Positions 21,921 to 29,559 are shown, counted from the first letter of the stretch. The stretch is DNA of 29,822 nucleotides from DAOUEH01 sp034430515 (GCA_034430515.1 DAOUEP010000028.1:1-29822); one strand, 5' to 3'. Numbers and translations are program-made. The notes: a model not told the origin generated them from the letters alone.

Positions 21921-23414
21921 ATGGAAATCAAGGCTATTACCGGCGCTATCGCCCGGGTCAGAACCGGCGCTCTCATCGTCACCCACTACGAGGGCAAGCG
22001 CCTCCCCGAAGGCGATACCGCCGTCCTGGACAAGGCCCTGGGCGGGGCCATCACCCGGCTCATCAAGCAGGGTGAAATCAAGGGCAAGGCCGGCGAGATT
22101 ACCCTCCTCCACAGCCCCACCGGGATTACGGCCAGCCGCGTCGTCGTGGTGGGCTTGGGCAAGAAACGCGGCCTCACCACCGATAAAATCCGCGCCGCCG
22201 TCGCCGAAGCCCTCCGCTACGTGCGAGGGCGGGGCATTACCAGCGCCGCCACGGTGGTGCCGGGTGACGGGGTCAGGGGCATCAAGACCGAGGCGGCCGC
22301 CCAGGCCGTGGCCGAGGGGGCCATCCTGGGGCTCTACACCTTCCACCGCCACATGAGTAAAAAGGGCGATAACAATAAAGAAATAAAGACGCTCAAGATT
22401 ATCGGCAAGGGGCGGGCGCAGCTGGCCGCCGCCATCGCGCTGGGGCAGGTGCTGGCCGAGGCCGCCATCCGGGCGCGCGACATGGTCAACGAGCCGGCCA
22501 ACTTCATGACGCCGACGGTCATGGCCGAGACCGCCCAAAAGCTGGCCGACGAGTACGGCCTGAGCGTGGAAATCTTCGACCGCGACAAGATGACCGAGCT
22601 GGGCATGGGCGGCCTGCTGGGCGTCTCCCAGGGGAGCCAGCAGCCCCCCAGGTTCATCATCCTTAAATACCGGGGCAGGAGCGGCGACCAGACCGACCTC
22701 GCTCTGGTGGGCAAGGGTCTTACCTTCGATTCGGGCGGCATCTCCATCAAGCCCTCGGAGCGCATGGGCGAGATGAAGGGGGACATGGCCGGCGGCGCCG
22801 CCGTCATGGCCGCCATGGCGTCCATCGCCCGGCTAAAACCGGCCGTCAACGTCACCGCCCTCGTCCCCGCCACCGAGAACATGCCCAGCGGTAGCGCCCT
22901 CAAGCCGGGCGACATCATCACCGCCTTAAGCGGCAAGACTATCGAGGTGCTCAACACCGACGCCGAAGGCCGCCTCGTCCTGGCCGACGCCCTCAGCTAC
23001 GCCAAGAACATCGGTGCCAAAGCCATTATCGACGCGGCCACCCTCACCGGCGCCTGCCAGGTAGCCTTGGGCAACATGTGCAGCGGTGCCTTCACCAATA
23101 ACCCGGCGCTCCAGGACAAGGTCGTCGCCGCCGCCAAGACTACCGGCGAGCTGGTCTGGCCGCTGCCGATGTACGAGGAATATGCGGAACTGATTAAGAG
23201 CGACGTCGCCGATATCAAGAACATCGGCAACCGCTACGGTGGGGCCATCACCGCCGCCAAGTTCCTGGAGGAGTTCGTCGGGGGGGTGCCCTGGGTGCAC
23301 CTGGACATCGCCGGCACCTTCCTGGCCGATAAAGACAAGGGCTACCTGCTCAAGGGCGGCACCGGCGTACCGGCGCGTACTCTGGTGACCCTGGTGCTGC
23401 AAATGGCCAAATAA
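21921..23414 (+). CDS. pepA: Leucyl (cytosol) aminopeptidase, M17 family
   Basis: 497 residues, normal for M17. It releases N-terminal amino acids from peptides as a hexameric two-metal enzyme in the cytosol. The catalytic C-terminal domain has VGKGLTFDSGGIS with metal/catalytic Lys265 and Asp270, and the signature NTDAEGRLVLADAL (345-358) with Asp347 and Glu349. The segment GACQVALGNMCSG and the C-terminal GGVPWVHLDIAGT also fit. The N-terminal macro-like domain (1-160) is more variable, as usual. ATG at 21921 has AAGGAG 10 bases upstream. It is preceded by the repeat-rich gap and followed by a cloverleaf-like repeat, so it is probably monocistronic. Confidence 0.96.
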   Translation: MEIKAITGAIARVRTGALIVTHYEGKRLPEGDTAVLDKALGGAITRLIKQGEIKGKAGEITLLHSPTGITASRVVVVGLGKKRGLTTDKIRAAVAEALRYVRGRGITSAATVVPGDGVRGIKTEAAAQAVAEGAILGLYTFHRHMSKKGDNNKEIKTLKIIGKGRAQLAAAIALGQVLAEAAIRARDMVNEPANFMTPTVMAETAQKLADEYGLSVEIFDRDKMTELGMGGLLGVSQGSQQPPRFIILKYRGRSGDQTDLALVGKGLTFDSGGISIKPSERMGEMKGDMAGGAAVMAAMASIARLKPAVNVTALVPATENMPSGSALKPGDIITALSGKTIEVLNTDAEGRLVLADALSYAKNIGAKAIIDAATLTGACQVALGNMCSGAFTNNPALQDKVVAAAKTTGELVWPLPMYEEYAELIKSDVADIKNIGNRYGGAITAAKFLEEFVGGVPWVHLDIAGTFLADKDKGYLLKGGTGVPARTLVTLVLQMAK

Positions 23415-23426
23415 CTTAAATCACTT

Positions 23427-23531
23427 GTCATTGCGAGTCCTTCAGCGGAAGGACGAAGCAATCCCGATAATCGGTTAAGAAGATTCTTGGAGATTGCTTC
23501 GCCTTCCCTTCGGGAACGGTCTCGCAATGAC
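23427..23531. repeat. Cloverleaf-forming intergenic palindromic element
   Basis: Outer arms GTCATTGCGAG (23427-23437) and CTCGCAATGAC (23521-23531) are perfect 11-base inverted repeats. Inside are three hairpins: GTCCTTC-AGCG-GAAGGAC (23437-23454), CGAAGCAATC (23454-23463) with GATTGCTTCG (23492-23501), and TTCCC-TTC-GGGAA (23504-23516). The GTCATTGCGAG...GATTGCTTCG theme recurs as an intergenic repeat in many anaerobic bacterial genomes (recalled, not searched). It ends 19 bases before the next gene's ATG. Confidence 0.85.
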
Positions 23532-23550
23532 GGAGGCAGGAGGACAAACG

Positions 23551-24192
23551 ATGAAAATCAAGTGGCTGGCCCACGCCGCCTTCCTGATTACCGCCGACGA
23601 CGGCACGCGCATCGTCACCGACCCCTACGAGACCAGCCAGGGCCTGCGCTACGGCGAGATTAACGAGGCCGCCGACATCGTCACGGTGAGCCACGAGCAC
23701 GGCGACCACAACAACGTCAAGGCGGTCAAGGGCAAGCCGCAGGTGGTCCGGGGCGACGCCGAGGTCAAGGGCATCAAGTTCCGGGCTATTCCCACCGCCC
23801 ACGACGACAAGTCCGGCGGCGAGCGGGGTAAAAACACCGTCTTCTGCTTCCAGGTTGACGGCATCAAGGTCTGCCACGCCGGCGACCTGGGCCACGTCCT
23901 CAGCGAAGCGCAGGTAAGCGCCATCGGGGCCGTGGACGTGCTCCTGGTGCCGGTGGGAGGCTTCTTCACCATCGACGCCGCCACGGCCACCAAAGTCGCC
24001 GGGCAGGTAAAGGCCAAAGTGATTATCCCGATGCACTTCAAGACGGAGAAATGCGTCTTCCCCATCCAGGACGCGTCGGGCTTCCTGGCGGGCAAGGCCA
24101 ACGTCACCCGCGTCGCCGGCAGCCAGATAGAGCTGACCCGGGCCACCCTGCCCGCCAGCCCCCAAATTATGCTGCTCCGGCCGTCGCTCTAA
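23551..24192 (+). CDS. Metallo-beta-lactamase-fold hydrolase (UlaG/UPF0173-like)
   Basis: 213 residues. It begins MKIKWLAHAAFLITADDG and has TDPYETSQG. The metal motif is SHEHGDHNN (HxHxDH), with later ligands in HAGDLGH and PMHFKTEKC. This order matches the Lactamase_B_3/UlaG-like branch of small MBL proteins, thought to hydrolyse lactones, phosphodiesters or similar esters; the substrate is unknown here. ATG at 23551 is supported by AGGAGG (23538-23543) 7 bases upstream. A repeat element lies directly before the ribosome-binding site and could affect expression. It is not obviously linked to pepA or to the following molybdenum genes, which have their own promoter. Confidence 0.88.
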   Translation: MKIKWLAHAAFLITADDGTRIVTDPYETSQGLRYGEINEAADIVTVSHEHGDHNNVKAVKGKPQVVRGDAEVKGIKFRAIPTAHDDKSGGERGKNTVFCFQVDGIKVCHAGDLGHVLSEAQVSAIGAVDVLLVPVGGFFTIDAATATKVAGQVKAKVIIPMHFKTEKCVFPIQDASGFLAGKANVTRVAGSQIELTRATLPASPQIMLLRPSL

Positions 24193-24258
24193 GGCTCGGC
24201 CGACCCGCCGTTTTTTGCCGCCCGGCGAACGGCGCGACCCCTACCCCTCTAGCCACCC

Positions 24259-24288
24259 TTGACGTTCTGTGATAAAATAAACTATAGG
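24259..24288 (+). promoter_or_regulatory. Putative promoter of the mob/moe operon
   Basis: TTGACG (24259-24264), an 18-base spacer and TATAGG (24283-24288), 33 bases before the mobA TTG. Confidence 0.45.
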
Positions 24289-24321
24289 GGGTAAGGTCTC
24301 GCATCTGAACAGGCTCAAAAG

Positions 24322-24930
24322 TTGGAGATAAGCGGTATCATCCTGGCCGGCGGCAAGAGTCTGCGCCTGGGACACGATAAGGTAGAGGCCAAGCTCGGCA
24401 GGACGACGCTGCTCCAGCAGGTAGTATCCCGCCTCGACCCCCTCACCCGGGACATTATTATCGTTACAGCGGAAGAAAGGACATTCGCACCGCTGGCGGG
24501 CCGTTCCCGAATACGCCTAACCTCCGATATCATCCCCGGCCAGGGCTCGCTGGGCGGTATTTATACCGGGCTGGTCAGGTCAGACACGCTTTATAATCTC
24601 GTGGTGGCGGCGGACATGCCGTTTCTGAGCAAGCCCTTGCTGAAGTACATGATTGAGGTTTCGGATGGTTTCGATTTCGTACTGCCGCGGGTCAACAATC
24701 GTTACGAGCCCCTCCACGCCGTCTACTCCCGCGACTGCATCGCCCCCATCGAGGCCCTTATCCGGCGCGGCCGCAAGGTTATCACCGACCTCATCGACCA
24801 CGTGAAAGTAAGATTCGTCGAGGCCGGGGAGGTCGAGCGGTACGACCCCGACCACCTCAGCTTCTTCAATATCAATACCAGGGAAGACCTGGAGAGAGCC
24901 AGGAGGATTGCCGGAGGCGCCGGCGACTGA
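24322..24930 (+). CDS. mobA: Molybdenum cofactor guanylyltransferase
   Basis: 202 residues. It transfers GMP from GTP to molybdopterin to make the guanine dinucleotide cofactor. The nucleotidyltransferase signature ILAGGKSLRLGHDK (7-20) is close to the MobA consensus LAGGxSxRMGxDK. Gly-rich PGQGSLGGIYTGL, the metal-binding VVAADMPFLS and PRVNNRYEPLHAVYS follow in family order. The start is TTG at 24322 with no clear ribosome-binding site, so the exact N-terminus is less certain. The stop overlaps the moeA start by one base. A MobA-like NTP transferase for CTP (MocA) is an alternative, but the context with moeA and mobB favours MobA. Confidence 0.9.
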   Translation: MEISGIILAGGKSLRLGHDKVEAKLGRTTLLQQVVSRLDPLTRDIIIVTAEERTFAPLAGRSRIRLTSDIIPGQGSLGGIYTGLVRSDTLYNLVVAADMPFLSKPLLKYMIEVSDGFDFVLPRVNNRYEPLHAVYSRDCIAPIEALIRRGRKVITDLIDHVKVRFVEAGEVERYDPDHLSFFNINTREDLERARRIAGGAGD

Positions 24931-26222
24931 TGATAAGCGTTGAAGAGGCCCTGGAGAAGATTCTCGGCGAGGTAAGCGTCCTGGAGGCCGCGCCCGTGCC
25001 CATCCTGGAGTCGCTGGGACAGGTGCTCGCCGAGGACATCGTCGCCGATATCAACGTGCCGCCGCTGGACAACTCCGCCATGGACGGCTACGCCTGCCGC
25101 GCCGCCGACACCGCCGGCGCCAGCGAAAAGAATCCGGTCACCCTGCGCGTTATCGATACCGTCATGGCCGGGGCCATTTCAAAGCAGGAGGTCACCGCAG
25201 GCACCGCCATACGCATCATGACCGGCGCCCCCGTCCCCCGCGGCGCCGACTGCGTGGTGCAGTTTGAGAACACCGACGAAATCGAGCGCCGCGCCGCTCA
25301 AGCCGCCAAGCCGCCCGCCACGGTGGGCGTCCTGGAGGCGGCCCGGCCGGGGCTCAACGTGCGCCGCGCCGGCGAAGATTTGGCCAAAGGCGCCGTGGCC
25401 CTCAGGCGGGGCACCGTCATCCGTCCCGCCGAAATCGGCATCATGGCGTCGCTAGGGCACAGCGGCGTGCGCGCCGTCCGCCGCCCGGTGGTGGCCATTA
25501 TCTCCACCGGCAACGAGCTGACACCCATCAACGACCCCCTCCCCGAGGGCAAGATACACGACAGCAACGCCTACGCCGTCGCCGCCCAGGTCAAGCGCTG
25601 CGGGGCCGTCCCGCAGATGCTGGGCATCGCCCGCGACGACGAAAGCGAGGTGACCGCCAAAATAAAGCTGGCCAAAGACGCCGACCTGCTGCTCACCACC
25701 GGCGGCGTCTCCATGGGCGACTACGACGTGGTCAAGGACATTTTGGCCCGCGACGGCGACATGGTCTTCTGGAAGGTGCGCGTCAAGCCGGGCAAGCCGC
25801 TGGCCTTCGGCAAGCTGAAGAGCGTCAGCGACGACGGGCGCACCCGCATTATCCCCCACCTGGGGCTGCCCGGCAACGCCGTCAGCTGCATGGTCAGCTT
25901 CGAGCTGTTCGCGCGGCCGGCCATCCTCAAGATGATGGGCAAGCCGCACCTGGCCCGCCCCAGCGTGATGGCCGTCCTGGAAGACGACGTAACCAACGAC
26001 GGCGGGCGCCGCCTCTACGACCGGGCTATCATCGAACGGCGTAACGGCCGGTACTACGCCCGGCTCACCGGGTCGCAGAGCTCCGGGATTCTCACCTCGA
26101 TGAGCCTGGCCAACGGGCTGGTGCTCATCCCCGAAGACAGAAAAGAGGTCAGGAAAGGCGAGACCGTCCGGGCCATCATGCTGGACTGGAACGAGGAAGT
26201 AGACGTACCGCCGCAGGACTGA
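24930..26222 (+). CDS. moeA: Molybdopterin molybdenumtransferase
   Basis: 430 residues. It inserts molybdate into adenylylated molybdopterin. Seen in order: PPLDNSAMDGYA near 48, RIMTGAPVPRGADCVV, PGLNVRRAGEDLAKG, IISTGNEL, TGGVSMGDYD (257-266), KPGKPLAFG, GLPGNAVSCMVSFE and a C-terminal MoeA domain IV with GSQSSGILTSMSLANGL. The ATG at 24930 overlaps the mobA stop (TGATG), so the pair is translationally coupled. Anaerobes often have two MoeA copies for Mo and W; specificity cannot be read here. Confidence 0.96.
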   Translation: MISVEEALEKILGEVSVLEAAPVPILESLGQVLAEDIVADINVPPLDNSAMDGYACRAADTAGASEKNPVTLRVIDTVMAGAISKQEVTAGTAIRIMTGAPVPRGADCVVQFENTDEIERRAAQAAKPPATVGVLEAARPGLNVRRAGEDLAKGAVALRRGTVIRPAEIGIMASLGHSGVRAVRRPVVAIISTGNELTPINDPLPEGKIHDSNAYAVAAQVKRCGAVPQMLGIARDDESEVTAKIKLAKDADLLLTTGGVSMGDYDVVKDILARDGDMVFWKVRVKPGKPLAFGKLKSVSDDGRTRIIPHLGLPGNAVSCMVSFELFARPAILKMMGKPHLARPSVMAVLEDDVTNDGGRRLYDRAIIERRNGRYYARLTGSQSSGILTSMSLANGLVLIPEDRKEVRKGETVRAIMLDWNEEVDVPPQD

Positions 26223-26236
26223 AACGGTAAATTAAA

Positions 26237-26884
26237 ATGCGTTCGATAATATCAATCGTGGGCAAGTCGCACTCCGGCAAGACGACCCTGCTGGAAAAGC
26301 TCATCGGCGAGCTCAAGGGGCGGGGCTACCGGGTGGCCGTCGTCAAGCACTCCCACCACGCCGACGACCCGGACACTGCCGATAAGGACACCTGGCGCTT
26401 CACCCGGGCCGGCAGCGCCCTCTCGGCCATCAACTCGCCGGGCCACCTGGCCATCTACCGGCGTACCGAGCACCACTTCGACCCGCAGGAAATCGCCGGC
26501 TACGTCCACTGGGACTACGATTTTATCCTGACGGAGGGGTTCAAGAGCAGCCGTTATCCCAAGATTGAAACCCACCGCCGCGAGCAGGGCGAAGAACTGC
26601 TGACCGACCCCGCCGACCTGCTGGCCGTGGTTACCGACACGCCCCTGGATATAAACGTCCCCCAGTTCGCCCACGACGACGTCAGCGGCATCGCCAACAT
26701 AATCGAGCGAAAGATGATTGAGCAACGCCGGGATAACGAGGTCGACCTGCTCGTCAACGGGGCGCCCGTCCCCCTGACGCCCGACCTCGGCGGCCTGATT
26801 ACGCGCACCCTGCTGGCGATGATACCCCGTCCCGACGGCCACGGCATCAAAGACCTCCAGCTCTCTCTGAGGAGGACAGCTTGA
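26237..26884 (+). CDS. mobB: Molybdopterin-guanine dinucleotide biosynthesis adaptor protein
   Basis: 215 residues. A P-loop GTPase-like fold begins with VGKSHSGKTTLLEKL (8-22; Walker A GKSHSGKTT). VVKHSHHADDPDTADKDTWR is typical of MobB, and a Walker B-like DFILTEGFKSSRYPKIE follows. MobB binds MobA and GTP and assists cofactor loading. A C-terminal part (about 160-215; VDLLVNGAPVPLTP onward) is an extension beyond the usual 170-residue core. The ATG at 26237 lies 14 bases after moeA without a clear ribosome-binding site. The stop overlaps the next gene's TTG in a TTGA. Confidence 0.93.
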   Translation: MRSIISIVGKSHSGKTTLLEKLIGELKGRGYRVAVVKHSHHADDPDTADKDTWRFTRAGSALSAINSPGHLAIYRRTEHHFDPQEIAGYVHWDYDFILTEGFKSSRYPKIETHRREQGEELLTDPADLLAVVTDTPLDINVPQFAHDDVSGIANIIERKMIEQRRDNEVDLLVNGAPVPLTPDLGGLITRTLLAMIPRPDGHGIKDLQLSLRRTA

Positions 26885-27612
26885 TTTTTGAAGCCTCGGA
26901 CTTTGTTTTTAAAGTACCTTCGGTAGTATCGCGGGCGCGGCGCGTCATCATCAAGCCCAGCGCCTCCTACCCGCTGCCCTACCCGGTAACCACCAGCCCC
27001 GAGATGCTGGCGGCCATCATCTCCAGCATCCGCCGCGTCAGCGACGCCGATATCCTGCTGCTGGAGGGCACCCCCGGCGGCATGCCTACCCGGCCCATCT
27101 ACGAGGCCCTCGGCTACGATTTTCCGCGGGTGCTGACGCTGGACGTCAAGGACTGCATCTTCGTGGAGGTGGATAACCCCCTGCCCAAGCCCTTCGCCAT
27201 GCCCACCTTCTGGGTGCCCAACGTCATCCTCTCCAGCGACTACCTGATAACGGTGGCCCCCCTCAAGACCTGCAACGGCACCGGCAGCTTTACCATCATG
27301 AATCTGCTCTCCCTGCTGCCCGGCTCCAAGTACCAGGGGGAATCGCTCAACCCCTGGGAGACGCTCTACAGCCTGGGCATGGACAAAGTCCTGGCCGACC
27401 TCTACTTCACCCTCCCCTTCGACCTGGGTATCGTCGAGGCCAAGCAGAAATTCGCCGTGACCGGCGACCCCGGCCAGGGCGAGGTCGAGGAGTTCGACAA
27501 GGTCTTCATCGGCGAGCCTTACGAGGTAGACCGGGAGGTGGCCGACACGCTGGGGCTGAAAATCGGCTACCTGGACCTGATTAAATCGGCCAAGGTGGAA
27601 TTGGAGGCATGA
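26881..27612 (+). CDS. DUF362-like protein in the molybdenum-cofactor operon
   Basis: 243 residues from TTG at 26881, with GAGGAGG (26869-26875) 5 bases upstream and a four-base TTGA overlap with mobB. The pattern fits DUF362: VIIKPSASYP near the N-terminus, an ILLLEGTPGG strand-loop, VPNVILSSDYLITVAPLKTC, then a Gly/Asn-rich turn and FDLGIVEAKQKF. DUF362 proteins, sometimes fused to ferredoxin domains, are common in anaerobes and lack an assigned reaction. Here no 4Fe-4S motif is fused. Tight coupling to mobB suggests a role in molybdoenzyme maturation, which is inference. Confidence 0.6.
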   Translation: MIFEASDFVFKVPSVVSRARRVIIKPSASYPLPYPVTTSPEMLAAIISSIRRVSDADILLLEGTPGGMPTRPIYEALGYDFPRVLTLDVKDCIFVEVDNPLPKPFAMPTFWVPNVILSSDYLITVAPLKTCNGTGSFTIMNLLSLLPGSKYQGESLNPWETLYSLGMDKVLADLYFTLPFDLGIVEAKQKFAVTGDPGQGEVEEFDKVFIGEPYEVDREVADTLGLKIGYLDLIKSAKVELEA

Positions 27613-28046
27613 TGAGCCCGGCCAAGAGCGATACCGAGGCACAGGAAGAGCGCGCCGCCGCCATCGCCGCCACGCGCTGGGCCATCGCCCTGGACTGGTT
27701 TCCGGCGCACCACCGCTCCATCGCCGTCCTGCTGCGGGACTACCTCTGCGCCGAGTGCGCCGGCCGTTTCGCCGGCGACGCCGACCCCAGGCCGGAGGCC
27801 CTCATCGGCGCCATCCAGAAGTGCTGCGCGGCGCAGCCGGACTTCATCAACGAGCGGCTGCCCATCATGGAGAGCGTCTTCCGCCTCTTGGTGGCCGGCG
27901 GGAACAAGGCCGCCACGCTCGGCGAGCTCAGCCAGCAATTGGGGGAGCGGCGCGGCGGCAACGCCTACCGCACCTCGCCGGAGGCCCTGGACCGCATCCT
28001 GAGAAACGACCGCTACTACGGCCTGCAGCCCGTCCCGGGAAAATAG
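27612..28046 (+). CDS. Hypothetical protein, last gene of the mob operon
   Basis: 144 residues, no recognised family. It starts MSPAKSDTEAQEER. It then has a helical region (AAIAATRWAIALDWFPAHHRSIAVLLRDYL; shown as positions 15-44 of the track's longer form) with CAEC and KCC cysteines. A C-terminal helix-turn-helix-looking part follows (AATLGELSQQLGERRG, then SPEALDRILRNDRYYG). GGAGG (27603-27607) lies 4 bases before ATG 27612, which is therefore preferred over ATG 27609. The start overlaps the DUF362 stop by one base, so the two are coupled. A metal-binding or regulatory adaptor for a molybdoenzyme is possible but only inferred from position. Confidence 0.75.
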   Translation: MSPAKSDTEAQEERAAAIAATRWAIALDWFPAHHRSIAVLLRDYLCAECAGRFAGDADPRPEALIGAIQKCCAAQPDFINERLPIMESVFRLLVAGGNKAATLGELSQQLGERRGGNAYRTSPEALDRILRNDRYYGLQPVPGK

Positions 28047-28055
28047 GCGGGAATC

Positions 28056-28337
28056 CTAGTAGCGCAGGCTGAAATCGCCGTAGCGGCCGATATATTTCCC
28101 CCAGCTTACTTTCACCCCGTCCACCCGCGCCGCCGGCGGCCCTACCCTAAGATATTCCGCCAGCTCTTCCAGCGCCTGGCGCGGCCCCTCGGCCACCACC
28201 GCTACCGTGCCGTCGGGGACGTTGCGCACGTAGCCGGTCAGGCCAAGGCACGCCGCCCGTTCTGCCACCGAGGCGCGGAAGAAAACGCCGTGCACGCGGC
28301 CGCGTACCACCGCCCGCAGTGACGCCGATTGAACCAT
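28056..28337 (-). CDS. acyP: Acylphosphatase
   Basis: 93 residues, normal size. It hydrolyses carboxyl-phosphate bonds in small acylphosphates. The catalytic Arg21 sits in VRGRVHGVFFR and Asn39 in GYVRNVPDGTVAVVAEG, the two signature regions. The ATG at 28337 is preceded by AGGAGAG. It follows the 50-residue gene by 33 bases and probably shares its promoter. Since two PlsY and two FakB-type proteins imply acyl-phosphate as an intermediate in this cell, this enzyme could affect that pool, but known acylphosphatases prefer small substrates. Confidence 0.95.
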   Translation of the reverse strand: MVQSASLRAVVRGRVHGVFFRASVAERAACLGLTGYVRNVPDGTVAVVAEGPRQALEELAEYLRVGPPAARVDGVKVSWGKYIGRYGDFSLRY

Positions 28338-28370
28338 CGCCGGCCACTCTCTCCTGTCCCCGCCGGGGGG

Positions 28371-28523
28371 CTACTCCTCCTCTTCCGGGGGGCGCTTCCT
28401 CACCTTCTTGATAATCTCAACCGGGGGCGGCGGCGGCTGGATAACGGTGCTGATGGGATGCGCCTTCTTGTTATCCTTCTTCTGTTTTTTAGGTTCGTGG
28501 TGCCGGTAATCGCGCTTGCCCAT
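28371..28523 (-). CDS. 50-residue basic small protein
   Basis: ATG at 28523 to TAG at 28371, with GAGGTG 6 bases upstream. It begins MGKRDYRHHEPKKQKKDNKK, has a proline run (IQPPPPPVEIIKK) and ends in an acidic PPEEEE tail. The N-terminal MGKRD-R-H-EPKK-KK pattern is one I associate with a short conserved protein of Dehalococcoidia (memory only). It is likely disordered; nucleic-acid or ribosome binding would fit the charge but is not shown. It has its own promoter with a palindromic spacer and precedes the acylphosphatase gene. Confidence 0.72.
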   Translation of the reverse strand: MGKRDYRHHEPKKQKKDNKKAHPISTVIQPPPPPVEIIKKVRKRPPEEEE

Positions 28524-28562
28524 GGTAACACCTCGCTAAAGTTATTGCGCTCTCCCGGAAGA

Positions 28563-28591
28563 ATTCTAGCAAATAGGGCCTATTTCGTAAA
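28563..28591 (-). promoter_or_regulatory. Promoter with palindromic spacer before the 50-residue gene
   Basis: Minus strand TTTACG (28591-28586), a 17-base spacer and TAGAAT (28568-28563). The spacer contains AAATAGG-C-CCTATTT (28571-28585), a 15-base palindrome that also holds the rnc stop codon. A repressor site between the boxes is likely. Confidence 0.5.
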
Positions 28592-29281
28592 GCCTCCCCG
28601 GAGCCTCTCCAGCGCGGCGCGGGCAGCCTCCTTTTCGGCCAGTTTCTTGCTGCTGCCGGCGCCCTCCCCCAGCACCTCCCCGTCCACGGTGACGGCCACG
28701 GTGAAGCGCTTGTCGTGGTCGGGGCCGGTCTCATCAATAAGGCGGTAATCGGGGGTAAGCTGAAAGCGGGCCTGGGTAAGCTCCTGCAGGCGCGACTTGG
28801 CGTCGCTCCTCGTGCCGGCGGCCACGGCCTCCCGCCACTCCGCCGCCAGCAGCCGGACGATTATCTTCCGCGTGGCCGTGATGCCCCGGTCGAGGTAGAT
28901 GGCGGCGATGACCGCCTCCAGCGCACTGGCCAGGTTGGCCGGTTTAGCGCGCCCGCCGCTGGCCTCCTCGCCCTTACCCATGACGAGAAAGTCCCCCAAA
29001 GCGATGGAGCGGGCCAGGCGGGCCAGGGTCTCGCGGCGCACCAGGGCGGAACGCAGGCGGGTCATGTCCCCCTCGCTGAGGTCGGGGTAGTCGCCGTAGA
29101 GCTTGCCGGCCACGACGAAATCCAGCACGGCGTCGCCGAGGAACTCCAGCCGCTCGTTATGTCCGGCGGCCGCGGCGGGGTTCTCGTTGACGTAGGAGCT
29201 GTGCACCAGCGAAAGCTCCAGCAACGCCGCGTCGGCGAACTTAACCCCCAGGCGCTCCTGCAAAACGGCGGTATCGGGCAC
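28580..29281 (-). CDS. rnc: Ribonuclease III
   Basis: 233 residues. It is the dimeric double-strand-specific endoribonuclease that processes rRNA and other transcripts. The signature NERLEFLGDAVL is at 42-53 with the acidic residues Glu46 and Asp50; later acidic site residues lie in SALEAVIAAIYLD. The C-terminal dsRNA-binding domain (about 158-228) starts DAKSRLQELTQA and ends GSSKKLAEKEAARAALE. The start is GTG at 29281 with AAGGAG 7 bases upstream. A consensus promoter (TTGACA-N17-TATTGT) lies just ahead, back-to-back with the tRNA-Gln promoter. Confidence 0.97.
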   Translation of the reverse strand: MPDTAVLQERLGVKFADAALLELSLVHSSYVNENPAAAAGHNERLEFLGDAVLDFVVAGKLYGDYPDLSEGDMTRLRSALVRRETLARLARSIALGDFLVMGKGEEASGGRAKPANLASALEAVIAAIYLDRGITATRKIIVRLLAAEWREAVAAGTRSDAKSRLQELTQARFQLTPDYRLIDETGPDHDKRFTVAVTVDGEVLGEGAGSSKKLAEKEAARAALERLRGGFTK

Positions 29282-29303
29282 GGGATAGCTCCTTTACGTA
29301 TCT

Positions 29304-29332
29304 ACAATAAACCGTCGCCGCCGGGCTGTCAA
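29304..29332 (-). promoter_or_regulatory. rnc promoter
   Basis: Minus strand, a perfect TTGACA (29332-29327), a 17-base spacer and TATTGT (29309-29304), giving a leader of about 17 bases. Confidence 0.72.
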
Positions 29333-29345
29333 CGGCGGCGGGTTA

Positions 29346-29374
29346 TTGTCTGGCGGGCACCTACGTGATATAAT
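29346..29374 (+). promoter_or_regulatory. Promoter of the tRNA-Gln/tRNA-Glu operon
   Basis: TTGTCT (29346-29351), a 17-base spacer and a perfect TATAAT (29369-29374) in a TGATATAAT context, 12 bases before the first tRNA. Confidence 0.75.
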
Positions 29375-29386
29375 TGACCTGTCCGC

Positions 29387-29460
29387 TGGGGAGTCGTCTA
29401 GTGGTAGGACAGCGGACTCTGGATCCGTCAGCGAAGGTTCGAATCCTTCCTCCCCAGCCA
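29387..29460 (+). tRNA. tRNA-Gln (anticodon CTG)
   Basis: The acceptor TGGGGAG (29387-29393) pairs with CTCCCCA (29450-29456), with discriminator G and encoded CCA. The anticodon loop CTCTGGA gives CTG at 29419-29421, reading CAG. It is a clear relative of the tRNA-Gln(TTG) at 6427, so both glutamine isoacceptors are in this window. Confidence 0.96.
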
Positions 29461-29469
29461 GCCGAAAAT

Positions 29470-29545
29470 GGCGCATTCGTCTAGCGGTTAGGACACCTCC
29501 CTCTCAAGGAGGAGATCGCGGGTTCGAATCCCGCATGCGCTACCA
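29470..29545 (+). tRNA. tRNA-Glu (anticodon CTC)
   Basis: The acceptor GGCGCAT (29470-29476) pairs with ATGCGCT (G1-U72 wobble), with discriminator A and encoded CCA (29543-29545). The anticodon stem CCTCC/GGAGG encloses loop CTCTCAA, giving CTC at 29503-29505, reading GAG. The T-arm is GCGGGTTCGAATCCCGC. It lies 9 bases after tRNA-Gln in one transcript. Confidence 0.95.
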
Positions 29546-29559
29546 ATTTTTAAAGCTAG

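Noticed and set aside
21494..22538. Open frames in the gap and on the minus strand opposite pepA
   Set aside because: No ribosome-binding sites or family features; the gap consists of repeats, and the rest mirrors pepA.
24193..24216. Possible terminator after the MBL-fold gene (CGGC...GCCG followed by six T)
   Set aside because: The stem is only about 4 bp; the T run alone is not enough.
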